Source of the DNA: Paenibacillus sp. FSL W8-0426
Lineage (GTDB): Bacteria > Bacillota > Bacilli > Paenibacillales > Paenibacillaceae
Direction of reading: 5' to 3'
Length of the DNA: 64,000 nucleotides
Assembly: GCF_037969725.1 (NCBI RefSeq)
Contig: NZ_CP150203.1
Span: 4,170,001-4,234,000, forward strand
In this document: positions 8,561-18,230 of the stretch, one piece after another
Layout: the number at the start of each line of letters is the position of its first letter
How positions within the stretch are numbered: the first letter of the stretch is position 1
Notes under the pieces: model-generated
What the model saw: only the letters and a program-made list of their open reading frames with translations
The model's database searches: none
What the model was told of the DNA's origin: nothing
Translations under genes and position numbers: made by a program

Positions 8561-9279
8561 GGGATATCCTCTTTTCTGGCAAACTTGTATCCAAGCCCCC
8601 GAATGGTCTGAATATATATCGGCTTTCGGGGATCTTCCTCCACCTTGTCCCTGAGCCTGGAAATGTGAACCATGACGGTATTGGCGTCTTCATAATAAGG
8701 ATCGGACCACACCTGCTCGAAGAGCTGTTTTTTGGTATACACCCTGCCGGGCGCCTGCATCAGCATGGAAAGCAATTTGTATTCCATTGCGGTCAGCGCG
8801 ATGGCGCGTTCTTTTTTATACAGAATGCAGTCCCGGTGGCTCAGCCGCAATTCGCCGACCACCGTAACTTCGTCACTCTCCGCCTCCCGGACGGGAAGGG
8901 ACGCGTCATTAAAATCATACGTCCGCCGAAGCAGCGCCCGGATTCGGGCCACAACCTCAAGCGGATTAAAAGGTTTCCCGATGAAATCATCGGCGCCAAG
9001 CAGCAGTCCGTTGATTTTGTCATCATGGCGATTTTTGGCAGACAACATGATGACTGGAAGCTTATATTCCGTGCGCAACAGCTTCAGCAGCTCGATTCCA
9101 TCGATGCCTGGCATCATAATATCCAGCACCGCAAGGTCGATTCGCTCGTTATGCAAGCACGCCCATGCCTCTGCACCATTATGGGCCTCGATCACACGAA
9201 TGCCTTCCTTAGCCAGAAATAAGCCGAGCAATTCCACAATCTCGTGATGGTCATCCACCAACAGCACTGTTCGTTCCAC
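8557..9279 (-). CDS. OmpR/PhoB-family response regulator (VanR-like)
   Basis: Protein of 240 residues. The receiver domain starts MERTVLLVDDHHEIVELL, with phospho-acceptor Asp53 in LAVLDIMMPG, Thr/Ser switch region VIMLSAKN and Lys in IGKPFNPLEV. A winged-helix Trans_reg_C domain follows (MEYKLLSMLMQAPGRVYTKK to TIRGLGYKF). It is the first gene of a two-gene operon with the overlapping kinase and is divergent from the membrane serine hydrolase gene, whose promoter region it may control. Direct target sites were not identified. Confidence 0.93.
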   Translation of the reverse strand: MERTVLLVDDHHEIVELLGLFLAKEGIRVIEAHNGAEAWACLHNERIDLAVLDIMMPGIDGIELLKLLRTEYKLPVIMLSAKNRHDDKINGLLLGADDFIGKPFNPLEVVARIRALLRRTYDFNDASLPVREAESDEVTVVGELRLSHRDCILYKKERAIALTAMEYKLLSMLMQAPGRVYTKKQLFEQVWSDPYYEDANTVMVHISRLRDKVEEDPRKPIYIQTIRGLGYKFARKEDIP

Positions 9280-9413
9280 GCCAATCTCCCTCTTCCATCA
9301 TTTGTACATAATCCCAGTGTATCATGCTCATCCTCTCTTGGCGTATTTTGTAAGGTTAATTTATGATTCGTGACAGTCCCATGAAAGAAACCGGCATTAC
9401 AATGGGTCCAACG

Positions 9414-9538
9414 ATATAAACCGCACGAATCAATCACACTAGGGCACTGCAAGTGCAGTACCATCTTCCGATCGCTGTTATCCCCAGATTGGTTCCTGCC
9501 TTCTCCGTTAACGTGTGGATGTTTTTGGCGGTTTATAT
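9414..9538 (+). repeat. Dispersed structured repeat, copy A, closed by an 11-base inverted repeat
   Basis: The element begins ATATAAACCGC and ends GCGGTTTATAT, a perfect 11-base inverted repeat. Inside, a conserved core reads AATCAATCACA, a GCACT/AGTGC hairpin, AGTACC and GATCGCTGTTATCC. The same order occurs at 55431-55502 with a different hairpin (ACTCC/GGAGT), so the stem is kept while its bases change. Copy A ends 34 bases before the start of the serine hydrolase gene and fills much of the divergent intergenic region. It may be a MITE-like mobile repeat or a structured RNA. Confidence 0.6.
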
Positions 9539-9572
9539 AGGAACTTATTCTGCTTGAGGAGGCACATAACAC

Positions 9573-11480
9573 ATGAAACACCGATGGTCTTCTATATTGC
9601 TGGCCTTGCTCATGACGATCATGGGAACGGGATACTTCCCGGATCAGGCCGCAGCCCAAGAAGCGATTCGCCCGCATGAGTTGCAGCAGGCGGCCGATTC
9701 GGCCGTGGAAAAGGCACTGGCGCGCGAGTCCATTCCTGGCGTCGCCGTCGTTGTCACGCTGCAAGACCGGATCATTTTCCAGAAAGGATACGGATTCGCG
9801 GATGTTGAACATGGCGTACCGATGGACCCGGAACGAACGATTCTGCCGGTCGGATCGCTAAGCAAAAGCCTCGCGGCAACAGCCATTATGCAATTGGAAG
9901 AACAGGGAAGGGTATCGCTGGATCAAGACGTGAACCGTTACCTCTCATCCTTCCATGTCCCGATGTTCCAGCAGCAGCCCATCACACTGCATCACTTGCT
10001 CACACATACTGCAGGTCTGGATGATGCCATGTACGGCGTAGAGGCCGCCTCTCCCTCCAAAGCCGTGGAGCTTAGGACATTCATGAAGCATTATTTCGAC
10101 GAGCAGCCGCCTGTTCGTCTACCCGGCGAAGCATTTGCCTATAACAATGCCAATTATGGCCTAGTCGCCAGTCTGCTGGAGGATGTGTCGGGAAAACCGA
10201 TCGATGATTATATGTCCCGGTATATTTTCGAGCCGCTGGATATGCCGAGTGCTGGCATTTCGGCCCCTCTATCACCGGACATGGCCCGTTCGTACACGTT
10301 TGAGGACGGATCATATGTCCCTCTCCCCCACTCATACGTCAACATGCCGGGTGCCGGAGGCGTAAGCATGGTGCCGGTGGAATGGGCGCATTACATGATT
10401 GCGCAATTAAATGACGGCATGTTTCGCGGGAAACGTCTCCTTCATGCCGACACGGTGCGGCAAATGCAGGCACGCCACTTTGCCGAGCATCCCCACCTGG
10501 AAGGCGTAGGGTACGGTTTTTTCCGTACACGGCTGCGAAGCGGGCTGTTGACGTTGTCCCATACTGGCGATATTAACGGTTTTTCGGCCAAAATGGTGCT
10601 CGTGCCTTCCCGCAAGCTGGGCATATTCGTCATTAGCAACGCACCGTCGCAAGGCGGGAAATTGCACGATTCGATCATATCCTCCATCGTTCAGCTTCTT
10701 CCTGAAGCAAGACAAGAGCTTAAAGTGAATCAAACGCCGGTTTCTTCCCAGCTGCAGCAATATGCCCGGACCTATACGTTGACGCTTGGACCTTTGCATG
10801 GCTGGGGCAAGTGGCTGCGGTGGCTTGGGACAAGGGACTACGAAGTGAGCGCATCGGAGAACCACCTTGTTATCCATGGGATCTTTCCGGATGGGCCGGG
10901 GGAGAAGGAAAGTCGCATCTATGAGCCCATAGGCACCGGACTGTTTCGGGAACAAGAAAGCGACAATACCGTTTCGTTTAAGCAGGGTCGCGATGAATGG
11001 AGTATGAGTTTTACTCAGGGAGTTACCTTGGCTGAAAAACCTCCCTGGTGGCGCCATCCTGCCACATCATTAGCCATATATGTTACGATTGCGGTGTCAT
11101 GGGTGCTTTTATTCGTCATCGGGGTCGTCCGCTGTCTGCTGCGTGTTATTTCGCCCAAACGATTCGGCCCTGCCTCGGCCTGTTCATCTACATGGATTGC
11201 TGCCATATTTACCTGTTACTTGTCCGGGCAATTGTTGTATGGCAATTCGGAAGCAATGATTCACGGTTATCCCTGGTGGTATGTTTGGTGTTTCTCGGCC
11301 TTGCCCTTCATCGGGCTGGTTCGTGCTTGGTATATCGCCGTCATGAAGCTCAGGCCTCTGCAACCGCACATTCGCAATCGGATCGTGCCCTCCTTGACTT
11401 CATGCCTGATCGCCGGCCTCAGCTTGCTCACCGTTGCTTTTCTTTTTTATTGGAACATGCTTCCTCTACATTATAGTTGA
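9573..11480 (+). CDS. Serine hydrolase of the beta-lactamase/PBP-like class C fold with C-terminal membrane domain
   Basis: Protein of 635 residues with a signal peptide (MKHRWSSILLALLMTIMGTG and cleavage near AAAQE). The beta-lactamase domain spans about 35-370: SxxK motif SLSK at 95-98, a YNN triad near residue 190, and SHTGDING as the HTG-like third motif. After a linker of about 120 residues, the last 130 residues contain roughly four membrane segments. Family members act on D-amino-acid peptides, lactams or esters at the cell surface; the substrate here is unknown. The start ATG follows GAGGAGG. It is divergent from the VanR/VanS-like pair and ends at a strong terminator. Confidence 0.88.
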   Translation: MKHRWSSILLALLMTIMGTGYFPDQAAAQEAIRPHELQQAADSAVEKALARESIPGVAVVVTLQDRIIFQKGYGFADVEHGVPMDPERTILPVGSLSKSLAATAIMQLEEQGRVSLDQDVNRYLSSFHVPMFQQQPITLHHLLTHTAGLDDAMYGVEAASPSKAVELRTFMKHYFDEQPPVRLPGEAFAYNNANYGLVASLLEDVSGKPIDDYMSRYIFEPLDMPSAGISAPLSPDMARSYTFEDGSYVPLPHSYVNMPGAGGVSMVPVEWAHYMIAQLNDGMFRGKRLLHADTVRQMQARHFAEHPHLEGVGYGFFRTRLRSGLLTLSHTGDINGFSAKMVLVPSRKLGIFVISNAPSQGGKLHDSIISSIVQLLPEARQELKVNQTPVSSQLQQYARTYTLTLGPLHGWGKWLRWLGTRDYEVSASENHLVIHGIFPDGPGEKESRIYEPIGTGLFREQESDNTVSFKQGRDEWSMSFTQGVTLAEKPPWWRHPATSLAIYVTIAVSWVLLFVIGVVRCLLRVISPKRFGPASACSSTWIAAIFTCYLSGQLLYGNSEAMIHGYPWWYVWCFSALPFIGLVRAWYIAVMKLRPLQPHIRNRIVPSLTSCLIAGLSLLTVAFLFYWNMLPLHYS

Positions 11481-11509
11481 CTCATGGAGGCTCGTTCTCC
11501 ATAAACATA

Positions 11510-11553
11510 GACAAAGGCGGCTTCGCATCATGCGAAACCGCCTTTGTCTTTTT
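11510..11553 (+). terminator. Rho-independent terminator
   Basis: A long hairpin GACAAAGGCGG.TTCGCAT / ATGCGAA.CCGCCTTTGTC is followed by TTTTT. It ends the serine hydrolase gene and, being symmetric, may also stop the convergent acetyltransferase gene. Confidence 0.88.
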
Positions 11554-11642
11554 GCCGGGTTCTGTCCGCTTCGTCCAGCAGACGATAGCTCAAAATCGTT
11601 TTGTTGTGAAAAACAATGGATTCCACGTCCAGAAACGTTCCC

Positions 11643-12167
11643 TTAGAATGCCTGCAGATTCTCCATATGCACCGTTTGCCACTCGTCATACTGCTCGGTA
11701 ACGATCGCAAATCCTTGCCGCATCCAAAAATCCACGGCCCCCGGAAGGAAGCGATGAGTATGCAAATACAGCGTATTGTACGCCATTTCCCGCACGGCAT
11801 CCTTCAATGCGCCGGCAAGCAACGAACCGATGCCGTGTCTGCGGTACTCCGCATCCACGTAGCATTTCACCACTTCGGCGGCCGCCCCTTCGGGATACCG
11901 TCCTTTGATTTCTTCGATGCGCCCGTCGTACGGAACAATTCCTATGGAGCCAATAATCTCGTTGTTCTCGGTTATTGCGACCAGAAACTTGCTTTGATCC
12001 GAATGCATGTAATGCGCATGGAAATGCAGCAAGTCCTGCGGCAGCGTTTCGTGATTCAGCATCGGGAATACTTCGCGCCGCACCTTCATCGCAAACCGGA
12101 CGGCTGCGTCCACCTGATGTTCCTGAATCACCATGACTTTCGGCATGGCTTGAAGCGGTATGGCCAT
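11643..12167 (-). CDS. GNAT-family N-acetyltransferase
   Basis: Protein of 174 residues with the GNAT fold. Motif A is AAAEVVKCYVDAEYRRHGIGSLLAGAL, where RRHGIGSLL provides the acetyl-CoA pyrophosphate loop (Q/RxxGxG/A). Motif B follows as LYLHTHRFLPGAVDFWMRQGF. The first ATG has AAGGA eight bases upstream and is preferred; a second in-frame ATG at the eighth codon (MPKVMVIQ) is possible. The acceptor substrate cannot be deduced. It is convergent with the serine hydrolase gene and appears monocistronic. Confidence 0.85.
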   Translation of the reverse strand: MAIPLQAMPKVMVIQEHQVDAAVRFAMKVRREVFPMLNHETLPQDLLHFHAHYMHSDQSKFLVAITENNEIIGSIGIVPYDGRIEEIKGRYPEGAAAEVVKCYVDAEYRRHGIGSLLAGALKDAVREMAYNTLYLHTHRFLPGAVDFWMRQGFAIVTEQYDEWQTVHMENLQAF

Positions 12168-12292
12168 CTCCTCATTCCTTATCTCTTGGTTTGGGCTTGC
12201 CGCCCTCGGATCGGCAGGAAGCGAGCATTGCGATCAGCGGCTTCCATTCCCTTTCCATCTTATAAGAAATACGGCCGAACCAGCAATACGAT

Positions 12293-12338
12293 AAAAAGGA
12301 AAGCCGGTCCCTGCGAAGGGAAGTCGGCATTCCTTTTT
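12293..12338. terminator. Bidirectional terminator after the first bgl operon
   Basis: An interrupted hairpin flanked by AAAAAGGAA on the left and TTCCTTTTT on the right (GCCG/CGGC and TCCCT/AGGGA inner stems) lies just downstream of the 6-phospho-beta-glucosidase stop codon. On the minus strand it reads stem then T-run. Confidence 0.7.
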
Positions 12339-12358
12339 CCAAGCAAGCTTCTGTACGA

Positions 12359-13819
<1,461 letters not shown>

Positions 13820-13868
13820 CTATCCAAACTTGAAATCAAGTCATCTGAAAATCATTGATTCGGGGAAG

Positions 13869-15791
13869 TTAACCCAAAACCGTAAGCAGTTTTTCTTTTT
13901 CGTTCACGGTGGCGTGTTTGGTCCCTACGACATCCAGATAAGCGGACGTGTTCGCAACGATAATCGGCGTTACCGTTTCATACCCTGCATCCTTGATCGC
14001 CTGCAAATCGAATTCCATGATCAGATCACCCACGCTGACGCGGTCCCCATCTTTCACATGCGGCGTGAAATGTTGGCCTTTCAGTTGAACCGTATCTTGG
14101 CCGATATGAATGAGCATTTCCACGCCGTCGTCGCTGACCAGTCCAATCGCATGTTTCGTGCGATACACCGTCTGTACTACGCCGTTAACAGGGGATACGA
14201 CACGGCCGCTTGTTGGACGAATCGCAATGCCTTTACCCATATGCTCTCCGGCAAACGTCACGTCGTTGATCTCTTTCAGCTCGACCACTTCGCCAGCCAT
14301 CGGACTTGCGATTTCGAATCTTTGGTTCGGGTTTGGTTCCAATTCTGTTTTTGGCGCAGGCGCCGCTTCTGCCTTCTTCTCTTCCGGTTCTTTGAAGCCA
14401 GTCACATAGACGAGAATGAAGCCCAGGATGAATGCAATCAGCGTAGCCGCAATCGTCCAGAAGAATATAGCGTCCATGCCTGTTTCGGGGTTAACGTAGC
14501 TCGGATATCCGAAAATGCCCAGACCACCGATGATGTACCCTTTTGTGCCCACATATCCGAGAATGCCGCCTCCGATGGCCGCCGCGATACAACTCATGAT
14601 GAACGGTTTTTTCAATGGGAGCGTCACGCCGTAAATAGCCGGTTCAGTTACTCCGAAAATACCCGATATAAAGGCCGGAGCGCCCAGCGTTTTCAGTTTG
14701 GTGCTTTTGGACTTGACGATAACCGCGAGCACAGCTCCGATCTGAGCAAAGGATGCCGCGAAAGACATCGCCAAAACCGGATCATATCCCAAATTCGCCA
14801 AGTTCACGAAGGCCACAGGAACGAGTCCCCAGTGAAGTCCGAACAATACAAACACTTGCCATAGACCACCGATCACGAGACCTGTAATCAGAGGACTCAG
14901 TCCGTAAATCCAAGTTGTGAACGCTCCCAGCAATTGACCCGCCCATGTAGAGATCGGACCGATTAACAGGAACGTAAGTGGTACGATGACGAGCAAAGTG
15001 CAAAACGGAACCAGGAAGTTGCTGACCACTTTAGGCATAACTTTTTTGAAAAACCGCTCTATCTTCACCGCGAAGAACGTGGCTACGATGATCGGGATAA
15101 CCGATGAAGCATAATCCATCAAAATGACCGGGATACCTAAAAATTCAATGCGAATAGGTGATTCGAACAAGGTGCCGGCAAACAACGTATACATGGGTTC
15201 TCCGGCTCTGATGCCCGCCAATGTCGGGTAGACCAGCGAAGCACCGATGGCCATGCCCAGGAACGGCGTTCCTCCGAACTTTTTGATGGCCGTGTATCCA
15301 AGGAAGATCGGGAAGAAGTAGAACAAGCAATCTCCCACTGCATTTAACAACGCATACGTCCCTGACGTATTGTCGACCCATCCCAGCGATACAAACATGG
15401 CTGTGAATCCTTTGATCATCCCGGTCGCGGCAAGCAAACCAAGAACCGGAGTAAACACGCCCGAGATCATGTCTATAAAGCGGTTAAACAAGTTGCCCTT
15501 CGGACCGGAGTCTGCTTTGTCTTCATCTACCTGACCTTCGGCAGACAAATTCCCTGCTTTGACAACGGCTTTATACACATCAGGCACTTCATTTCCAATA
15601 ACGACTTGGTATTGGCCGCCACTCTGCATGACGGTGATGACGCCTGGCAAATTTTTAAGCTCTTCCGTTTTGGCGACGCTTTCATCTTTCAGTTTAAAGC
15701 GCAATCTCGTTACGCAATGGAACACGCTGTTTACGTTTCCGGGACCACCAACGCGGGACAGAATGTCCTTAGCCAATTGATCGTAGTTCAT
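13869..15791 (-). CDS. bglP: PTS beta-glucoside transporter EIIBCA (first copy)
   Basis: Protein of 640 residues in one chain. EIIB is residues 1-~90 with phospho-Cys26 in NSVFHCVTRLRF; EIIC (~105-465) has about ten membrane segments; EIIA (~500-640) contains IASPMAGEVVELKEINDVTF and the phospho-His in MLIHIGQDTV. The start is the ATG of MNYDQLAKDIL after GGGAG; an in-frame ATG 14 codons earlier lacks support. It imports and phosphorylates beta-glucosides. The gene follows a leader with RAT sequences and a terminator, and precedes the phospho-glucosidase, so substrate-induced antitermination is expected. Confidence 0.94.
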   Translation of the reverse strand: MNYDQLAKDILSRVGGPGNVNSVFHCVTRLRFKLKDESVAKTEELKNLPGVITVMQSGGQYQVVIGNEVPDVYKAVVKAGNLSAEGQVDEDKADSGPKGNLFNRFIDMISGVFTPVLGLLAATGMIKGFTAMFVSLGWVDNTSGTYALLNAVGDCLFYFFPIFLGYTAIKKFGGTPFLGMAIGASLVYPTLAGIRAGEPMYTLFAGTLFESPIRIEFLGIPVILMDYASSVIPIIVATFFAVKIERFFKKVMPKVVSNFLVPFCTLLVIVPLTFLLIGPISTWAGQLLGAFTTWIYGLSPLITGLVIGGLWQVFVLFGLHWGLVPVAFVNLANLGYDPVLAMSFAASFAQIGAVLAVIVKSKSTKLKTLGAPAFISGIFGVTEPAIYGVTLPLKKPFIMSCIAAAIGGGILGYVGTKGYIIGGLGIFGYPSYVNPETGMDAIFFWTIAATLIAFILGFILVYVTGFKEPEEKKAEAAPAPKTELEPNPNQRFEIASPMAGEVVELKEINDVTFAGEHMGKGIAIRPTSGRVVSPVNGVVQTVYRTKHAIGLVSDDGVEMLIHIGQDTVQLKGQHFTPHVKDGDRVSVGDLIMEFDLQAIKDAGYETVTPIIVANTSAYLDVVGTKHATVNEKEKLLTVLG

Positions 15792-15836
15792 TGTAATTCT
15801 CCCTTTCTGATTGAACTTTCTACGGTGAAACAAAGA

Positions 15837-15915
15837 AAACCTGAACTACTGAATCCACGCAGCGCGCCGGTATTTCTCCGGAACACAGGTCGTGTGATTC
15901 AGCAATTCAGGTTTT
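15837..15915 (-). terminator. Leader terminator of the bglP-1 transcript
   Basis: On the minus strand AAAACCTGAATTGCTGAATC pairs with GATTCAGTAGTTCAGGTTTT, followed by CTTTG. The 5' arm overlaps the end of a RAT sequence, the arrangement in which LicT/BglG binding prevents the terminator from forming. Confidence 0.82.
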
Positions 15916-15936
15916 GCCCTTAACGGTTGCAACCCT
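15909..15936 (-). promoter_or_regulatory. RAT antiterminator site directly before the bglP-1 terminator
   Basis: Minus strand reads AGGGTTGCAACCGTTAAGGG followed by CAAAACCT. It fits the RAT pattern (GG-TTG--AC-G ... GGCAAAACC) that LicT/SacY-type proteins bind as an RNA hairpin, and it overlaps the 5' arm of the terminator. Confidence 0.7.
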
Positions 15937-16030
15937 GTAAGGCTGTACACAATAGATATTTGGTTGTGAACCCCACATCTTGTTTCAAAAGTAAGTTGCA
16001 ACCCATCTTTATCGTTTCAAGGTGGTCGGA

Positions 16031-16056
16031 GTTGCCTGATTGAACAGTTACAACCC
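16031..16056 (-). promoter_or_regulatory. Second, promoter-proximal RAT-like site
   Basis: Minus strand reads GGGTTGTAACTGTTCAATCA then GGCAAC, a closer match to the RAT of the second bgl operon than the downstream site. No strong terminator follows it directly, so it is either a vestigial copy or an additional binding site. Confidence 0.6.
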
Positions 16057-16086
16057 GTTTGTTGTATGCGCTTACTTTATGTGATT

Positions 16087-16124
16087 ATAATAGCTCATCC
16101 GTTTTACAATTGCAAGCGTTTTAT
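16087..16124 (-). promoter_or_regulatory. Promoter of bglP-bglA 1 with overlapping cre-like box
   Basis: Minus strand: -35 TTGCAA (16115-16110), 17-base spacer, -10 TATTAT (16092-16087), placing transcription start just upstream of the RAT pair. On the plus strand TTGCAAGCGTTTTAT (16110-16124) resembles a CcpA operator and covers the -35 element, which would give catabolite repression. Confidence 0.55.
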
Positions 16125-16146
16125 TATTAAAATTAATAAAATTATT

Positions 16147-16986
16147 TTACTCTGTCGTCGCATGCACTACACGCTCAATATGGATGGACAGATACATCAA
16201 TTCTTCGTTGGTCAGTTGATACGTGTAGTTGTTTTCGATGAACTTTTTGATTTTGAGCGAGCATTTGTGAGCTTCCGGATATTTCTTCTGGATCATTTCG
16301 AACAACTCGTCATCGTTGTTGTTTTTGTAATGTTTGCCGTTGACCAACCGCTGCGAAAAAAACTTCAAATGGGTGACGAAGCGATAATACGTCAGTGAAT
16401 TTTCGTCAAAGTCCATTTTGAAGTGATACTTGATGATCGTCAAAATCTCCTGCATCACTTGGGTCATGCTGCGAATATTGGGCATTTCCTCGTTGAGAGC
16501 GGCGTTTACAAAATGCAGCGCCATAAATCCGGCTTCGTCCTCGGGCAGCAGGATGCCGAACTGGTCGCAAATCATGTTCAGCGCCTCGAGCCCCACTTCG
16601 AATTCGTCCTTGTAGAGCTGCTTGGTTTCCCATAACAACCCGTTCCGAATAGGCAAATTGTTTTTGTAACGCTCGATGGCAAAGTGAATGTGATCGGTCA
16701 GGTGAAGATAAATGCTTTCGTTCAGCTTTTTGCCCAGCTTCAATTTGGCATAATTAATGATCTCCTCGGATACCTTCATGTACTCCAAGGGAATGCTTGC
16801 GATCAGCGCTTTGAAATTTTCCTGGATGTCTTCGTTTTGAAGCGTGAATATTTTATCAATATGCTCTTCGGCAACCATGTCGCCCGCACGCTTCTGAAAT
16901 GCGATTCCGCGCCCGATCACGATGACTTCCCGCTCGTCCTTAACGGCAACGACAGCATTATTGTTGAGGACCTTTTCAATTTTCAC
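16147..16986 (-). CDS. licT: BglG/LicT-family transcriptional antiterminator (first copy)
   Basis: Protein of 279 residues from a GTG start that follows GGAGTGATAAA; an upstream ATG reading would include non-family residues. The N-terminal RNA-binding CAT domain (1-~58) has KVLNNNAVVAV and GRGIAFQKRAGD. Two PRD domains follow, with phosphorylatable His in LYLHLTDHIHFA and MALHFVNAA (PRD1) and FVTHLKFFSQR and LSIHIERVVH (PRD2). EIIB/HPr phosphorylation at such residues controls dimerisation and binding to RAT RNA. The gene lies upstream of bglP-1 with its own promoter and is expected to act on the leader between them. Confidence 0.92.
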   Translation of the reverse strand: MKIEKVLNNNAVVAVKDEREVIVIGRGIAFQKRAGDMVAEEHIDKIFTLQNEDIQENFKALIASIPLEYMKVSEEIINYAKLKLGKKLNESIYLHLTDHIHFAIERYKNNLPIRNGLLWETKQLYKDEFEVGLEALNMICDQFGILLPEDEAGFMALHFVNAALNEEMPNIRSMTQVMQEILTIIKYHFKMDFDENSLTYYRFVTHLKFFSQRLVNGKHYKNNNDDELFEMIQKKYPEAHKCSLKIKKFIENNYTYQLTNEELMYLSIHIERVVHATTE

Positions 16987-17472
16987 TTTATCACTCCAAT
17001 ATACAGAAAAAGGCAAACCTTACCTTCGTCAGGTATATGGCATCGCCCATTTCAATGTCAACTATTGCGTGAAATTATGTTATTACATTTTTCTACATTA
17101 TACAACAGTAATTTTAATGGGTTTGAAACGATCTTGTTTTATTCGCAGGGATGAATCACGGCGGAAATCATGGCGTTTGCATTTAGACAATATAGTTACT
17201 TTGAGAACGATAAAGATTAAAAAATCTCCTTTTCGGTACTCGTCAATTATAGATCTAAGTTTCCCTCCTGAAACCGGTTTTCATGCAAGTCCTTGCATCG
17301 TTATATGATATTCAGGCTGTCCTGATGCGATATGCGCCCCGTTTTCTGCGGGTGAACATGCGTGGTTATATGAGGCCAAATATAAATCGTTTGTAAATGT
17401 TGGGAAATTTCAAATTCCGGAAACCAACATGTTTTGATCCGAAAATGGATTTATACTTTCTTTCACAAAAGG
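16987..17472. promoter_or_regulatory. 486-base intergenic region with the licT-1 promoter
   Basis: On the minus strand TTGACA (17061-17056), a 17-base spacer and ATATAC (17038-17033) form a likely promoter for the antiterminator gene. Further right there is a perfect 7-base inverted repeat ATGCAAG/CTTGCAT with a 2-base spacer near 17283-17298, of unknown role. The remainder is A+T-rich and shows no convincing gene, RNA or repeat. Confidence 0.5.
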
Positions 17473-18033
17473 TTACAGATTGAACCTTTCCTTGATCTGC
17501 CGAGCCGTCTCCTCCGGACTCAGATTCGTATTATTGATTCTAACATAGTGCTGATGCGTGATTTCACCTGGTTCTGAATTCAGCCGATACTTTTCCATGC
17601 TTTCCAGCAAGTCCTGCTCGGACCATGCCACATCCCGTTTCGTTGGTTTGTGCAGCAGCCTGTGCGGACTGCGATTGCGTTCAAGCCGTTCCGCCGGATC
17701 GGCCTCCAACTCCACGTAGCACACCTGCGCCCCTCTCGATTCGAACATTTCACGAAGCTGCCGGATGTATTCCCCATCCTCGGCCACATCAAATGCCCAC
17801 ACATATGTAAAAATTAATCCGGGAAGGTCGCTTTTCGATACCTCTTCGAAAATTTCCCGGCGGAACAAGCTGACGAGCCGTTTGCCCTGCGGGGTACCGT
17901 AACTGAAATAAGGCGATACCAAATCGATCGTCATGTGATTGTGAAATAGCTTTAGGCCGGTGATCTTCTCCAGCTCCTGCCCTACCGTCATCTTGCCTAC
18001 CGCTTGCGGCCCAACAATAATAACCAGTTTCAT
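17473..18033 (-). CDS. P-loop NTPase, small kinase-like AAA protein
   Basis: Protein of 186 residues starting at the ATG after GAGGAGTGATCACC. The Walker A motif is VGPQAVGKMTVG near the N-terminus, followed by a FHNHMTIDLV segment and a lid-like region RLERNRSPHRLLHKPTKRDV rich in basic residues. The overall design (P-loop first, short, HxxK-type lid) resembles shikimate/adenylate-kinase-like proteins of unknown substrate that are common in Bacilli. It is flanked by a terminator from the acyltransferase side and appears monocistronic. A phosphotransferase role is inferred from fold only. Confidence 0.75.
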   Translation of the reverse strand: MKLVIIVGPQAVGKMTVGQELEKITGLKLFHNHMTIDLVSPYFSYGTPQGKRLVSLFRREIFEEVSKSDLPGLIFTYVWAFDVAEDGEYIRQLREMFESRGAQVCYVELEADPAERLERNRSPHRLLHKPTKRDVAWSEQDLLESMEKYRLNSEPGEITHQHYVRINNTNLSPEETARQIKERFNL

Positions 18034-18149
18034 GGTGATCACTCCTCGTTTTGTTCGTATATCCCACCTAAGAATATATTGGATATCCATCCATATTACA
18101 TGTGAACAGGAAAATTAGATATACTTCAGTCCACGTTTTTGCAAACCAA

Positions 18150-18200
18150 AAAAGAGACTTCAGCCCCTTCGGCACATGCCGGAAGTCTGAAATCTCTCTT
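18150..18200. terminator. Terminator after the acyltransferase gene
   Basis: Hairpin with arms AAGAGA.TTCAG and CTGAA.TCTCTCTT around a CCTTCGGC/GCCGGAAG inner stem, located 30 bases downstream of the acyltransferase stop codon on the minus strand; an A-run on the plus strand supplies the T-run. Confidence 0.7.
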
Positions 18201-18230
18201 GTTGCTGCGCATGAGCTCAGCCATCGAACA

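Noticed and set aside
9414-9538. Reading of repeat copy A as a cis-acting riboswitch for the serine hydrolase
   Set aside because: Copy B is in the opposite orientation to its neighbouring gene, and copy C is a collapsed form between genes, which fits a dispersed element better.
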